62,551 bases of DNA. Source: Betaproteobacteria bacterium. GTDB lineage: Bacteria > Pseudomonadota > Gammaproteobacteria > Burkholderiales > SG8-39. This document shows positions 45,586 to 55,206 of this stretch, one piece after another. The notes under the pieces were generated by a model that saw nothing but the letters and a program-made list of their open reading frames with translations, had not been told where the DNA came from and did not search any database. Position 1 is the stretch's first letter. The number at the start of each line of letters is the position of its first letter. The stretch spans positions 1 to 62,551 of the forward strand of contig CANJRC010000010.1 of assembly GCA_947476535.1 (NCBI GenBank), written 5' to 3'. The position numbers and the translations under genes were made by a program.

Positions 45586-46680
45586 ATGACCAATCCACAA
45601 GCCGAGCCGCTGCAGTCCGATCCACACCTGCAGCGCCCCCCGAGCGATCCGTCGCCGGTGTATCCCTGGGCCAACGCGGTCGCTTCCGGCACCACATTGG
45701 AGGTCGCGCCCGGCGTGCACTGGCTGCGCATGCCGCTGCCGTTCCCGGCTCTGGACCACATCAACCTGTGGTTGCTCGATGACGGCAAGGACTTTGCGTT
45801 CGTGGATACGGGGTTTGCCGACGACGCCACGCGCGGGCTGTGGGCGCAGATTCTCGCTGGCCAATTTGCCGGGCGAAGCGCGAGCCGCGTGATCTGCACG
45901 CATTACCACAGCGACCACGCGAGCCTTGCCGGATGGCTGACCGCGCGATTCGGCTGTGAGTTGTGGATGTCGAACGGCGAGTTCTATGCCGCGCATTCGG
46001 TACATGGCGAGGTGGCCAGCCATGAACCAGAACACATGTACCGGATGTACCTGCAAAACGGGCTGGGCAAGGCTGTCGCCGACGACTTGCTCGAGATGCG
46101 CAACAATTACCGCCGCACCGTGGTGGGTTTCCCGCCTAGCTATCGGCGCATGCTCGATGGTGACGAGGTGAGCATCGGCGGGCGGCGTTGGCAGGTGGTG
46201 TCGGGCTACGGCCATTCGCCTGAGCATTCGACTCTCTATTGCGACGAACTGCGGGTGATGATTGCAGGTGACATGGTGCTGCCGCGCATCACCACCAATG
46301 TGAGCGTCCAGGCCACCGAGCCCACTGGCAACCCGCTCAAGCTGTTCATTGATTCACTGGCGCGGCACGCCCGCTTTCCCGCCGATACGCTGATCCTGCC
46401 AGCGCACGGACTGCCCTTCCGCGGCCTGCACGGGCGCATGGCTTTCCTCCAGGCGCATCATCAGGAACGTTTGGGCGAGCTGGTGTTGGCCTGTGCAGAG
46501 CCGAAATCGGCCGCTGACATATTGCCGGTGCTTTTCAGGCGTAAGCTCGATACGCATACCGTGGGAATCGCGATGGGAGAGGCCATGGCGCACCTGCACT
46601 ACCTATTCGAGGCGGGGCGAGTCGAGCGCGCGGACGCTGCTGATGGGGTCATCCGCTTTGTGGCCAGACAAGCGCAGTGA
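45586..46680 (+). CDS. Metallo-beta-lactamase-fold hydrolase
   Basis: The 364-residue protein has the MBL metal motif VICTHYHSDHASLAGWL near residue 105 (His-x-His-x-Asp-His), the second-site His in GYGHSPEHSTLYC near 207, the bridging Asp in VMIAGDMVLPRI near 226 and the last His in LPAHGLPFRG near 267. That is a full two-metal site. A C-terminal extension after 290 resembles the LACTB2/winged-helix end. It probably hydrolyses a thioester or lactone. No signal peptide is present. It lies 63 bp before phaC, so a role in acyl-CoA or polymer metabolism is possible. Confidence 0.9.
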   Translation: MTNPQAEPLQSDPHLQRPPSDPSPVYPWANAVASGTTLEVAPGVHWLRMPLPFPALDHINLWLLDDGKDFAFVDTGFADDATRGLWAQILAGQFAGRSASRVICTHYHSDHASLAGWLTARFGCELWMSNGEFYAAHSVHGEVASHEPEHMYRMYLQNGLGKAVADDLLEMRNNYRRTVVGFPPSYRRMLDGDEVSIGGRRWQVVSGYGHSPEHSTLYCDELRVMIAGDMVLPRITTNVSVQATEPTGNPLKLFIDSLARHARFPADTLILPAHGLPFRGLHGRMAFLQAHHQERLGELVLACAEPKSAADILPVLFRRKLDTHTVGIAMGEAMAHLHYLFEAGRVERADAADGVIRFVARQAQ

Positions 46681-46743
46681 CGGGTGCGGGCTCGAAGCCG
46701 ATCCGTGCGCCGGTAGCGCGATGATCGAGGGAGGGGAGTGAGC

Positions 46744-48618
46744 ATGAGAGAAAAAGCGGGCGCGAGCGGCAAGACGGTCTCCGGCACGGGCGCGATGGCT
46801 GCGGGTTTGGTTGGCGCAACGGGTGCTGCGGACCCTGCCGAGATGGCAAAGGTTCTCTCCGAAGTCGCGCGCCGGTCGAGTGCGCTACTCGAGGAATACA
46901 TGAAGAAGCAGGCTGCCGGCGTGGTGACCGGGGGGGGCGGCGACGAGCTTGGCGTGGCCAAGGCGTTCATGGACCTGTGGGCGAACATGCTGGCGAATCC
47001 GTGGAACATGGCCGAAACCCAGGCGAAGATGTTCTGGGACTATACGGCGCTGTGGGGCAATACCTGGATGCGCATGCTGGGGCAGCCGGTCGCTCCGGTG
47101 GCTGCGCCGGCCAAGGGCGACAACCGGTTTCGCGACGACGATTGGCAGAACCACTTCCTCTTCGATTACTTCAAGCAGTCCTACCTGATCGCCGGGCGCA
47201 GCATCCGCGACGCGGTGTCGAGCGCCCAAGGCCTGCCCGAGGAGACGCGTCGCAAGCTGGATTTCTATACTCGGCAGTACATCGATGCCGTGTCGCCCTC
47301 CAACTTCGCGCTGACCAACCCGCAGGTGCTGCGCGAAACCATGCAGTCGGGCGGCCAGAACCTGGTCAAGGGCCTGAACAACCTGCTCGCCGACATGGAG
47401 CGCGGTGAGGGCGAGCTGCGCATCAGCATGACCGACGAGAATGCCTTCAAGCTCGGCGTGAACGTGGCGACCACCCCTGGCAAGGTGGTGTTTCAGGACG
47501 ACCTCGCGCAGCTGATCCAGTACGAGCCGATGACGAAAAACGTGTTCCGGCGGCCGCTGCTGATCATGCCGCCGTGGATCAACAAGTACTATATCCTCGA
47601 CCTGCGCGAGTCGAACTCCTTTATCCGCTGGGCCTGCGAACAGGGGCATACGGTATTCGTTGTGTCCTGGGTCAACCCGGACGAGCGGCACGCGGAAAAG
47701 ACCTTCGAGGACTACATGTTTGAAGGTCCGCTGGCCATGCTGGATGCGATCGAGCGCGCCACCGGCGAGAAGGAAGTCAACGTGATCGGCTACTGCCTTG
47801 GCGGCACCCTGCTCGCCTCGACGCTGGCCTACATGGCGGCCAAGGGGGACAAGCGCATCGCCAGCGCCACGTTTTTTGTGTCCATGCTCGATTTCTCGGT
47901 GCCCGGGGAACTGGGCGTGTTCATCGACGAGGAGCAGATTGCCAATGTCGAGCGACGCATGCACGAGCGCGGCTTTCTGGAGGGCTCGGAGATGGCGACC
48001 TCCTTCAACATGTTGCGTTCCAACGACCTGATTTGGTCGTTCGTGATCAACAATTACCTGCTGGGCAAGGAGCCGTTTCCGTTCGACCTCCTGTACTGGA
48101 ATTCCGATTCCACGCGCATGCCGGCACGCATGCACAGCTTCTACCTGCGCAGCATGTACCTGAAGAATGCGCTGAAGGATCCGCGGGGCGTCACGCTGGG
48201 CGGCGTGCCGATCGACCTTGCCAAGGCCGATGCGCCGGCGTATTTCATTTCCACGGCGGAAGACCATATCGCGCCCTGGAAATCGACGTATATCGGCGCG
48301 AAATTGCTGGGCAAGGGGAGGAAGACACGTTTCGTGCTCGGCGGGTCCGGGCACATTGCCGGCGTGGTGAATCCGCCAACGGCGAACAAGTACGGTTACT
48401 GGAGAAATTCCGAGCTGGCGCCGACCGCTGATGCGTGGCAGGAGAAGGCGGAATGGCACAAGGGTTCCTGGTGGCCGGACTGGCAGGCGTGGATCGGCGG
48501 CTTGAACGGTGATGAGCGGGTGCCGGCGCGCAAGCCTGGCGACGGCAAATTGAAGATCATCGAGGATTCGCCCGGGAGTTACGCCAGCGTGCGGCTGGGG
48601 GCTTCGCGAAAGAAATAG
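46744..48618 (+). CDS. phaC: Class I poly(3-hydroxyalkanoate) synthase
   Basis: ATG 46744 follows a strong GGAGGGGAG; a GTG two codons earlier is less likely. The 624-residue length fits class I PhaC. The N-terminal domain is followed by the catalytic core: VIGYCLGGTLLASTLAYMA holds the nucleophile Cys in the G-x-C-x-G-G box near residue 344, STAEDHIAPW the Asp near 500 and GGSGHIAGVVNPP the His near 538. It joins 3-hydroxyacyl units into storage granules. The usual phaA and phaB are not adjacent. The 3-hydroxybutyryl-CoA dehydrogenase at 29 kb might contribute precursors, but this is speculation. Confidence 0.95.
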   Translation: MREKAGASGKTVSGTGAMAAGLVGATGAADPAEMAKVLSEVARRSSALLEEYMKKQAAGVVTGGGGDELGVAKAFMDLWANMLANPWNMAETQAKMFWDYTALWGNTWMRMLGQPVAPVAAPAKGDNRFRDDDWQNHFLFDYFKQSYLIAGRSIRDAVSSAQGLPEETRRKLDFYTRQYIDAVSPSNFALTNPQVLRETMQSGGQNLVKGLNNLLADMERGEGELRISMTDENAFKLGVNVATTPGKVVFQDDLAQLIQYEPMTKNVFRRPLLIMPPWINKYYILDLRESNSFIRWACEQGHTVFVVSWVNPDERHAEKTFEDYMFEGPLAMLDAIERATGEKEVNVIGYCLGGTLLASTLAYMAAKGDKRIASATFFVSMLDFSVPGELGVFIDEEQIANVERRMHERGFLEGSEMATSFNMLRSNDLIWSFVINNYLLGKEPFPFDLLYWNSDSTRMPARMHSFYLRSMYLKNALKDPRGVTLGGVPIDLAKADAPAYFISTAEDHIAPWKSTYIGAKLLGKGRKTRFVLGGSGHIAGVVNPPTANKYGYWRNSELAPTADAWQEKAEWHKGSWWPDWQAWIGGLNGDERVPARKPGDGKLKIIEDSPGSYASVRLGASRKK

Positions 48619-48646
48619 CGCGCCTCAAGGGGCGCTCGTGCGGGAA

Positions 48647-49519
48647 TCATGCGTCCAGAGCGGCCCGCAGTCGCGGCAACGACGCGATGCTCTCGATGGC
48701 ACGGCTGCCGTACCAGGAGGTCATCTCCCCGTCCACCAGTGCCACCTTGATTCCAGCCATCTCCGGCATGGCGCGCATTGCATCGACGTCGCGCTGGCGG
48801 AAACGGTAGGGTTCTGATGACAGCAGAACGACTTGCGCTTGTGCAAGCATGTCGGCATCGAGCTCGATCCTGGGGTAACGCTCGCCGGATCCCGCGGCGA
48901 CGCAGTCGAGCCCTGCCAGCGCCAGCGTCCGCGCGATGTAGGTGTCGGGCGATACCGTCATCCAGGGCTTCTTCCAGATGAGGTAGAGCACGCGCCGACG
49001 TGCCACACCGGCCAGCGCCGCTGTGGTTGCGGCGAGCGCGGCATCGAACCGGTTGCAGAGCGCTTCGGCCTCGGCCTCGCGTCCGAACACGCCGCCGATG
49101 AGCCGATAGAGCGACGGATTGTCCTGCGGCGCGAGCGGATGCGTGACCACCAGGTTGGGCACGAAGGCGGCCAGTGCGTCGGCCGTCTCCTTGCGGTTTT
49201 CGTCCAGGTTCAGGATCACGTGGGTGGGCGCGAGACGCCGCACATGGTCGAGGTCCACGTCCTTGGTACCGCCCACTTTCGGGATGGCGCGCAGGGGCTC
49301 GCGGGGATGAATGCAAAAACCCGTTCGGCCGACCAGCTGCCCTGTGAGGCCGAGGTCGCACACCAGTTCAGTGACCGAGGGCACCAGCGACACGATGCGC
49401 GCATCGGCGCCGGCGCGCGGGTGACGGGTTCCGAGGGCGTCGACGAAGGGGCTCACTGCAGTATCGCCTTGGAAGAAACGCACAATTCTATAAATTTCAT
49501 TGGAGAAGAAGTCCGTCAA
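48647..49519 (-). CDS. Helical-backbone metal receptor, BtuF-like
   Basis: The 290-residue protein has the BtuF/FhuD fold: ARIVSLVPSVTELVCDLGLTGQLVGRT near residue 40, KVGGTKDVDLDHVRRLAPTHVILNLD and LSSEPYRFRQRDV. The PxV-T-E-L pattern and the central long helix are typical of cobalamin- and siderophore-binding receptors. No signal peptide is seen; the first residues (FFSNEIYRIVRFF) do not look exported, so a GTG start inside, at VSPFVDALG, or a cytoplasmic role must be weighed. It lies away from transporter genes. The cobalamin riboswitch near 60.6 kb shows that this organism takes up B12. Confidence 0.75.
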   Translation of the reverse strand: MTDFFSNEIYRIVRFFQGDTAVSPFVDALGTRHPRAGADARIVSLVPSVTELVCDLGLTGQLVGRTGFCIHPREPLRAIPKVGGTKDVDLDHVRRLAPTHVILNLDENRKETADALAAFVPNLVVTHPLAPQDNPSLYRLIGGVFGREAEAEALCNRFDAALAATTAALAGVARRRVLYLIWKKPWMTVSPDTYIARTLALAGLDCVAAGSGERYPRIELDADMLAQAQVVLLSSEPYRFRQRDVDAMRAMPEMAGIKVALVDGEMTSWYGSRAIESIASLPRLRAALDA

Positions 49520-49584
49520 TCGGACAAGTAGCGGTAATGGCTATATCCAAACATGTATAAATTCGGCTGCTGTTCGATGGCTGT

Positions 49585-50361
49585 TCAAGGTCGTGCGGAG
49601 TTTCCGCGTGGCTTGCGCGGTGCGCGTTGGAATGCCCGGTCGAAGACGAATGCAGGCAGGAGGCGCAATATCCATGACACCAGAAGCATCTGCCAGGGCA
49701 CCACGACCAGGGCGCGGCCGGACGCAATGGCGCGGGCAACGCGCAATGCCGCGATGTCGGCCCGCAGCAGGAATGGCATGGCAAAGCCGTTGCGCCGGGT
49801 CATGGGTGTGTCGACGTATCCCGGGCAGACCGTGACCACGCGCAGGCCGCTACCCCGCAGCTCGACGCGCAGCGCTTCCAGCCACGCAATGGCCGCCGCC
49901 TTCGAGGCGCTATAGGCGCCCGAGCCGGGAATGCCGCGGATGCCCGCCACGCTGGCGATGCCTGCCAGCACGCCGCCGCGCGCGCGCATGGACGGGATGA
50001 AAACCTGCAGCGTGGCCGCAAGGCCAATGACGTTGGCCGCCAGGACGTCGTCGAGAATCGCCAGGTCATTGCCGTCGTCCCCGCGTGTGCCGGCCGAGAT
50101 GCCGGCATTGGCGATGACCAGGTCCGGCGCACCGAACCGGGACACGAAATCGTGGGCGGCAGCCTCGAGTGCCTTACGGTCGCGGATGTCGAACGGGTAG
50201 ATGGCGCCGCTTGCGGGGGAGAGGCTGCGGGCAACGGCTTCGAGGCGCTCGGCGTCGCGTCCGGCCAGCCCGATCACGGCATTGGTCCCCAGGGTCGCGG
50301 CATAGTGGCGCGCAAGGGCTGCTCCCAGGCCCGACGATGCGCCAGTGATGAAGATGTTCAT
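49585..50361 (-). CDS. Short-chain dehydrogenase/reductase
   Basis: From ATG 50361 the protein has 258 residues. It begins NIFITGASSGLGAALARHYAATLG, the classical glycine motif, and has IANAGISAG near residue 88 and the catalytic Tyr in YSASKAAAIAWLEALR near 151. After the core there is a hydrophobic C-terminal end (MLLVSWILRLLPAFVFD) that may bind the membrane. Many betaproteobacteria have such an SDR next to dsbA and the SPOR gene, so the place is conserved. The substrate is unknown. Confidence 0.9.
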   Translation of the reverse strand: MNIFITGASSGLGAALARHYAATLGTNAVIGLAGRDAERLEAVARSLSPASGAIYPFDIRDRKALEAAAHDFVSRFGAPDLVIANAGISAGTRGDDGNDLAILDDVLAANVIGLAATLQVFIPSMRARGGVLAGIASVAGIRGIPGSGAYSASKAAAIAWLEALRVELRGSGLRVVTVCPGYVDTPMTRRNGFAMPFLLRADIAALRVARAIASGRALVVVPWQMLLVSWILRLLPAFVFDRAFQRAPRKPRGNSARP

Positions 50362-50471
50362 GGTGTCGGTTTCTTCACGCCTTGGTGCGGGTCGGGCTCG
50401 CAAGCGACGGCATGATCCGTTCGGAGGTATTCACGGATGCGCGCGCCTGCGGGGCAAGCCTCGGTCAGGAA

Positions 50472-51140
50472 TCAGTTCGGCCGCTGCGTTCGGGCCATCT
50501 TGACGAGAAAGTCGAGCACCTGCGCCAGCTGGCGCGTGCCCCCTGCAAGGCGCGCCGACGTCAGGTATTTGCCATCGACCACAACCGTGGGGACCCCGCG
50601 GACTTCGTAGGTCTTGACCAGCTCGCGCGATTGCTCGAGCCGCGACTTCACGTCATCGGACTCGAGCGTGCTGATGAACTTGTCGCGATCCACGCCGTTG
50701 CGCGATACCCAGTCGATCATCACCTTCACTTCGTTCAGCTTGACACCGTCGAAATGGAAGTTGTCGTAGACAGGCCAGTGCAGGCGTCCTACTTCACCCA
50801 GGATGTCGAGCGTGTAATAGAGCTTGGCGAAGGGTTCCCAGTTTTCGGAGGACAGCACCGGGATGCGCTGCAGCGACACATAGTCCGGCGCCTGGAAGAT
50901 CCAGCGCGACATATGCGGCTGGAACTCATAGCAGATCGGGCAGCCGTAGTAGAAGAACTCCAGCACCTCGATGCGCGAGCCGGTGGCGACAGGGCGGGGT
51001 GGGTCGAGGCGCAGGTATTCGCGCCCGGCCTGGTATTGCGCCTCGGCCAGCGTAGCCACGCAGCACAATACCGCCATCGCCAGCGAGCGAATCGCGAGCA
51101 GCGTGCGGTTCGAGAACAGGGAGGGCATCGGGAGCGCCAT
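50472..51140 (-). CDS. DsbA-family thiol:disulfide oxidoreductase (CPIC motif)
   Basis: I choose ATG 51140; ATG 51128 is another option. The 222-residue precursor has a signal peptide (LAIRSLAMAVLCCVATLAEA) and the active site FYYGCPICYEF near residue 70 of the precursor, with the cis-Pro loop RGVPTVVVDGKYL. It closely parallels the second dsbA at 51908-52564 in length, helices and motif but has CPIC instead of CPHC, which changes the redox potential. Together they flank the rhodanese gene. It forms disulfides in the periplasm. Confidence 0.9.
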   Translation of the reverse strand: MALPMPSLFSNRTLLAIRSLAMAVLCCVATLAEAQYQAGREYLRLDPPRPVATGSRIEVLEFFYYGCPICYEFQPHMSRWIFQAPDYVSLQRIPVLSSENWEPFAKLYYTLDILGEVGRLHWPVYDNFHFDGVKLNEVKVMIDWVSRNGVDRDKFISTLESDDVKSRLEQSRELVKTYEVRGVPTVVVDGKYLTSARLAGGTRQLAQVLDFLVKMARTQRPN

Positions 51141-51290
51141 GAAATGTGGGGGCAAGGGTGCTCCGCATGCGGCGAGGTCGGAACAGCGGTGATGATAGGC
51201 CAGCGCTCGTGATTTGCCAAAGTACATCGACATCATCCGCGATTCGCCACTTTCGATTGATTTTTCATGGATCACTGGCGAAACTAGCCC

Positions 51291-51857
51291 ATGCGACTCC
51301 CGTTGATCAAGGCATTCCTGTTGGCGGCATGGTTGTCGGCTCACGTCAGCCCGGGGCTTGCCCAAAGCTTTGCCGATGAGGATCGCGATTGGGGAGTCGT
51401 TCCCCAGGAACGCATCCGGAGTGCGCCTTACACGGCGCCCACGCCGACGGTCATACCCGGGGCGACAGTCATCGCCACGCGCGACTTGCGTTCACTGGTC
51501 GAGGCTGTCCTGGGGAGTGGGCCAAACGACAGGCCGGTGCTGGTCGATGTGGCGTCTGGCGAAGGACATGCCACCTTGCCCGGGGCCATCTGGATTCCGG
51601 GTGCGGGGCGGGGGACGAGTTTCGTCGATCCGTTGCAGGCCCAATTCATGGACCTGATGTCCAAGATCACGGGCGGCGACAAGTCGCGTGCCGTGGTCTT
51701 TTTCTGCGTCAATGTGCAATGCTGGCTGTCCTACAATGCCGCATTGCGCGCGGTCGCCACCGGATATACCCGGGTTTTCTGGTATCGCGGAGGGATCACA
51801 TCCTGGCGTGACGCGGGCTTGCCCCTCGCGACGATCACGCCGGCTGCGGGGCGGTAA
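51291..51857 (+). CDS. Exported rhodanese-like CxxCW-motif protein
   Basis: The 188-residue precursor has a signal peptide (IKAFLLAAWLSAHVSPGLAQ). The middle PTPTVIPGATVIATRDLRSLV and the rhodanese core with VLVDVASGEG fit the PQQ-associated CXXCW-motif family. The active site here is FFCVNVQCWLSYNAALRA near residue 139, so the spacing is C-x4-C-W, not C-x2-C-W; the last part GYTRVFWYRGGITSWRDAGLPL is typical. It sits between two DsbA genes, on the opposite strand, and may serve thiol or sulfur transfer in the periplasm. No PQQ dehydrogenase lies nearby. Confidence 0.85.
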   Translation: MRLPLIKAFLLAAWLSAHVSPGLAQSFADEDRDWGVVPQERIRSAPYTAPTPTVIPGATVIATRDLRSLVEAVLGSGPNDRPVLVDVASGEGHATLPGAIWIPGAGRGTSFVDPLQAQFMDLMSKITGGDKSRAVVFFCVNVQCWLSYNAALRAVATGYTRVFWYRGGITSWRDAGLPLATITPAAGR

Positions 51858-51907
51858 CGCAGCGATCTTGCAACGGCGTTGGCCGCAGCAAACCGCGCAG
51901 ACGCCGA

Positions 51908-52564
51908 TTATTTCTTGGCGGTGCCGCGGCGCGCTTCGCCGACGAGGTAGTCGGTCACCGACAACAACTGCTGGCGGTCGGTATTTGCCGTTGCGCTGGC
52001 GACGAAGCGTCCCTGAACAGCAAAGGTCGGCACGCCGTCGATCTTGTAGGACTGCGTCATCTGGGCTGCTCGGCGAAGCCGGGACTCCACGCCGAACGAT
52101 TTGTAGGCCGCCTTGTATTTTTCGACGCTCACGCCTTTTTTCCCCAGCCACTCCTCGACGGCTGACTCGCTGGTGATGCGCAGGTTTTCCTTGTGGATGG
52201 CATCGAACAGGGCGGCGCGGATGCGTTCCTCCTCGCCAATGGCGTCCAGCGCATAGTACACGCGGGCTGCGACTCCCCATTGGTCGTTGAAAATTGCTGG
52301 AACGCGCTTGAATACGGCGTCCTTGGGCAGCTTTTTCATCCACGGGTCGATCAGGGGCTCCAGCGCATAGCAGTGCGGACAGCCGTACCAGAAAAACTCA
52401 ATGACTTCGATCTTGCCGGATGTTTCCGTCGGCTGCGGCGGGCTCAGTTCGACATAGTTGGTACCGCGGACGGGGGCTTGCGCAATCGCGCTGCCTGTAG
52501 TGGTGAAACCGAGCAAGACTGCCAACAGCAGGGCGGTGAAAGAGGCATTGGTGCGATTCAGCAT
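51908..52564 (-). CDS. dsbA: Thiol:disulfide interchange protein DsbA
   Basis: The 218-residue precursor has a signal peptide (FTALLLAVLLGFTTTGSAIA) and an active site FFWYGCPHCYALEP near residue 66, the CPHC of classical DsbA, then the cis-Pro loop DGVPTFAVQGRFV near 170. It introduces disulfide bonds in exported proteins and is re-oxidised by DsbB. The order argS - SPOR - dsbA is the usual one in betaproteobacteria, so this copy is the ancestral one and the gene at 50472 the extra paralog. Confidence 0.93.
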   Translation of the reverse strand: MLNRTNASFTALLLAVLLGFTTTGSAIAQAPVRGTNYVELSPPQPTETSGKIEVIEFFWYGCPHCYALEPLIDPWMKKLPKDAVFKRVPAIFNDQWGVAARVYYALDAIGEEERIRAALFDAIHKENLRITSESAVEEWLGKKGVSVEKYKAAYKSFGVESRLRRAAQMTQSYKIDGVPTFAVQGRFVASATANTDRQQLLSVTDYLVGEARRGTAKK

Positions 52565-52612
52565 GGGGTGCTCCTTGATGTGCGAGATGGCGGGTTTGTC
52601 CGCTTTCCACGC

Positions 52613-53218
52613 CTAATTCTTCTGCGTCGGATCCTTTACCCTGGCCAGCGAACCGTCGATGCCGTTTTGCGCCAGTTGGGAGCGGACCCGATTGATCTCT
52701 TCCAGGCGCGAGAATGGCCCCAGGCGCACGCGGTACCAGGTCCCTTTTTCCGGAACCGTGGTGGGCTCCACGCTCGCCTCCAATCCCAATAACGCAAGTT
52801 GCGCTTTGCGGTTGTCCGCATCGGCCGGATTCTGGAAGGCGCCCGCCTGGATGAAATAGATGTCCTTGGAGGCCTCGACCGCGCCCGGCGCGGCGGGTTG
52901 CTTGGCGGCATCCTTGAGTTGCTTATCGGTGACCGGCTCTTCCTGGCCTGGAAGGATGCGGTAGAAATCGAATCGTGGCTTGCCCTCTTCGCCCTTGGCT
53001 GCCTTGCCCGATTCAGTCAGCCCCCCGGGCGCGCCCTTGTCGCCCGCCTTGGCCGGGGCGGCAGTCTTGTTGGCAAAGGGCATCGGCGTCTTGAAGACAT
53101 AGATCGCGATGCCGGCGGCGACCCCAAGGCCCAGCAGAAAGCCGATGAACAGGCCCAGCAGGAGTCCGCTGCCCTTTTTTTCCGGATGTCGTGTCTTGAA
53201 ATCCTTGGCCATGGTCAT
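52613..53218 (-). CDS. SPOR-domain membrane protein, FtsN-like
   Basis: The 201-residue protein has a basic cytoplasmic start (AKDFKTRHPEKKGSG), one membrane helix (LLLGLFIGFLLGLGVAAGIAIYVF) and a linker rich in Ala, Lys and Gly. The C-terminal 75 residues form a SPOR domain: YFIQAGAFQNPADADNRKAQLALLGLEASV and WYRVRLGPFSRLEEINRVRSQL. It would bind denuded peptidoglycan at the division site. ATG 53212 is an alternative start. Its position between argS and dsbA is the conserved one. Confidence 0.92.
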   Translation of the reverse strand: MTMAKDFKTRHPEKKGSGLLLGLFIGFLLGLGVAAGIAIYVFKTPMPFANKTAAPAKAGDKGAPGGLTESGKAAKGEEGKPRFDFYRILPGQEEPVTDKQLKDAAKQPAAPGAVEASKDIYFIQAGAFQNPADADNRKAQLALLGLEASVEPTTVPEKGTWYRVRLGPFSRLEEINRVRSQLAQNGIDGSLARVKDPTQKN

Positions 53219-53281
53219 TTGCGATCCGGCCGAGGCCGGCGGCGCTTTATCCTTCAGGTCACATTCCAGTTGAAGCGGGCG

Positions 53282-54997
53282 CTACATCTTTTGCGGGGCG
53301 CCAACACCGATGAGCGTAAGCCCATTCGCCAGCACGCGGCGCACTGCAACAATCAGCGCAATTCGCGCGAGTTTGACAGGCAATTCAGGAACGAGAACAC
53401 GCTCCGCATTATAGTAACTGTGGAGCTCACCTGCCAGTTCACGTAGGTAAAAAGCCACCTGGTGGGGCGCGAGTTCGCGCGCTGCGGCCTCCAGTGCTTC
53501 GGGGTATTCGCCCAGTCGCTGCAGTAACGCCAGTTCGCGCGTGCTGTTGAGCAGTGAAAGGTCGATGGCAGCAAAATCGGCATCGGCCTCGCGTCCATAT
53601 GCTTCCTCCAGGCTTTGGGTGCGCCATTGTTCCAGCACCGAACAGACCCTAGCATGGGCATATTGCACGTAATAGACGGGATTCTCTTCGGATTGCGATT
53701 TGGCGAGGTCGACATCGAAGGTGAATTCGCTGTCGGCCTTGCGCGATACAAGAAAGAACCGCGTGGCATCGCGCCCGACGTCATCGATCAGGTCGCGCAG
53801 CGTCACATAGGAGCCCGCGCGCTTGCTGATGCGCACTTCCTCGCCCAATTTCATGACGGTTACCATCTTGTGCAGCACGTAATCGGGATAGCCGGGTGCG
53901 ATATTCAGTCCGGCCGCGCCCGAGACCGCCTGTAGGCCCGCGCGCACGCGCGTGATCGTGCTGTGGTGGTCCGATCCCTGGATATTGATGGCGCGGGGGA
54001 ATCCGCGCTCCCATTTCGTCACATGATAGGCGACATCGGGCACGAAATAGGTGTAGCTGCCGTCGGACTTGCGCATCACGCGGTCCTTGTCGTCGCCGTA
54101 ATCGGTGGTTTTCAGCCATAGCGCGCCATCCTGCTCGTAGCTCTTGCCGGCCGCAACCATGGACTGGACGGCGCGTTCCACGCGGCCCTCGGTGTAGAGT
54201 GACGATTCGAGGTAGTAATTGTCGAAATGCACGCCGAAAGCTTCCAGGTCGGCGTCCTGCTCGCAGCGCAGGTAGGCAATGGCGAAGCGGCGGATCGTAT
54301 CGAGGTTGTCAGGATCACCTGCCGCCATGATCGACGGGACCCGTCCGGCACCCACGGTTTTGCCGGCAAGGTAGTCTGTTGCGATGTCACGAATGTAATC
54401 GCCGCGATACCCGTCGGCAGGCCATTCCGGGGCGTCCGGTTCGATGCCGCGGATGCGCGCCTGCACCGACAGCGCCAGATTGTCGATCTGCGCTCCGGCG
54501 TCGTTGTAATAGAACTCGCGCGACACCTTGTAGCCCTGGGCATCCAGCAAAGACGAGATCGCATCACCCAATGCGGCCTGCCGACCATGTCCGACGTGCA
54601 GGGGGCCGGTAGGGTTGGCGGAGACAAATTCCACCAGGACCGGCTTATTGTTGGCGTCCTTGCTGCGGCCGTAGGCGGCGCCGGCGGTCAGTACGCTGCG
54701 CACGACGGCCTGCTTGGCTTTCGCGTGCAGGCGAAGGTTGATGAATCCGGCCCCGGCAATTTCGGCTTTTTCCAGCCATTCGGAGGCCGGCATTGCCGCC
54801 AGCAATTCGTTTGCGACTTCGCGCGGATTGCGGCGCAGCAGCCGCGCCAGTTGCATCGCGACCGGGCACGAATAGTCGCCGTGTTGTGCCTGCTTGGGCC
54901 GCTCCAGCGTGATCAACGATGCGGGTTGTCCAGGCGCGACTTTGGCCAGCGCCTGCGCCAGGAGTTCACTCAGGTGGGACTTTATTTCGGAGGACAT
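53282..54997 (-). CDS. argS: Arginyl-tRNA synthetase
   Basis: Start ATG 54997 gives 571 residues. The class I motif HIGH reads [16 protein letters not shown] near residue 128 in [12 protein letters not shown], the Arg-tRNA synthetase-specific N-terminal domain precedes it, and [18 protein letters not shown] carries the KMSKS-like part (KxSKRAG). The anticodon-binding C-domain ends [25 protein letters not shown]. It charges tRNA-Arg. The 63-bp gap to the SPOR gene and the shared strand suggest co-transcription. Assignment is secure. Confidence 0.97.
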   Translation of the reverse strand: MSSEIKSHLSELLAQALAKVAPGQPASLITLERPKQAQHGDYSCPVAMQLARLLRRNPREVANELLAAMPASEWLEKAEIAGAGFINLRLHAKAKQAVVRSVLTAGAAYGRSKDANNKPVLVEFVSANPTGPLHVGHGRQAALGDAISSLLDAQGYKVSREFYYNDAGAQIDNLALSVQARIRGIEPDAPEWPADGYRGDYIRDIATDYLAGKTVGAGRVPSIMAAGDPDNLDTIRRFAIAYLRCEQDADLEAFGVHFDNYYLESSLYTEGRVERAVQSMVAAGKSYEQDGALWLKTTDYGDDKDRVMRKSDGSYTYFVPDVAYHVTKWERGFPRAINIQGSDHHSTITRVRAGLQAVSGAAGLNIAPGYPDYVLHKMVTVMKLGEEVRISKRAGSYVTLRDLIDDVGRDATRFFLVSRKADSEFTFDVDLAKSQSEENPVYYVQYAHARVCSVLEQWRTQSLEEAYGREADADFAAIDLSLLNSTRELALLQRLGEYPEALEAAARELAPHQVAFYLRELAGELHSYYNAERVLVPELPVKLARIALIVAVRRVLANGLTLIGVGAPQKM

Positions 54998-55164
54998 GAT
55001 CGGGGATGGTGGCGCGCGAGCAGCTGTTGATGGGGCGCCCGCGCTTGGGAGGGGGCCCATTATAGCTTCCAGCGGTGGCGCGCTGGCAGCAGCAATGGGT
55101 GAATTTGCGGGGGGTACTCGCGTTTGAATGCCGGGGGGAGGCGGCGGAAATTTTCGATTTATCA

Positions 55165-55194
55165 GTGCGGCCGCGCCTGCGTAGCAGGCCGCAC
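55165..55194. repeat. REP-like palindrome, second copy
   Basis: GTGCGGCC (55165-55172) pairs with GGCCGCAC (55187-55194), and inside it CCTGC-GTA-GCAGG forms a nested stem. It shares its core and the following GGTCC with the element at 8324-8359. It lies 12 bp beyond the priA stop and could end the priA transcript. Confidence 0.6.
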
Positions 55195-55206
55195 GGTCCC
55201 TCCGGT

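Noticed and set aside
46885-48459. 524-residue minus-strand frame opposite phaC
   Set aside because: PhaC has its complete catalytic triad on the plus strand; the antisense frame has no support.
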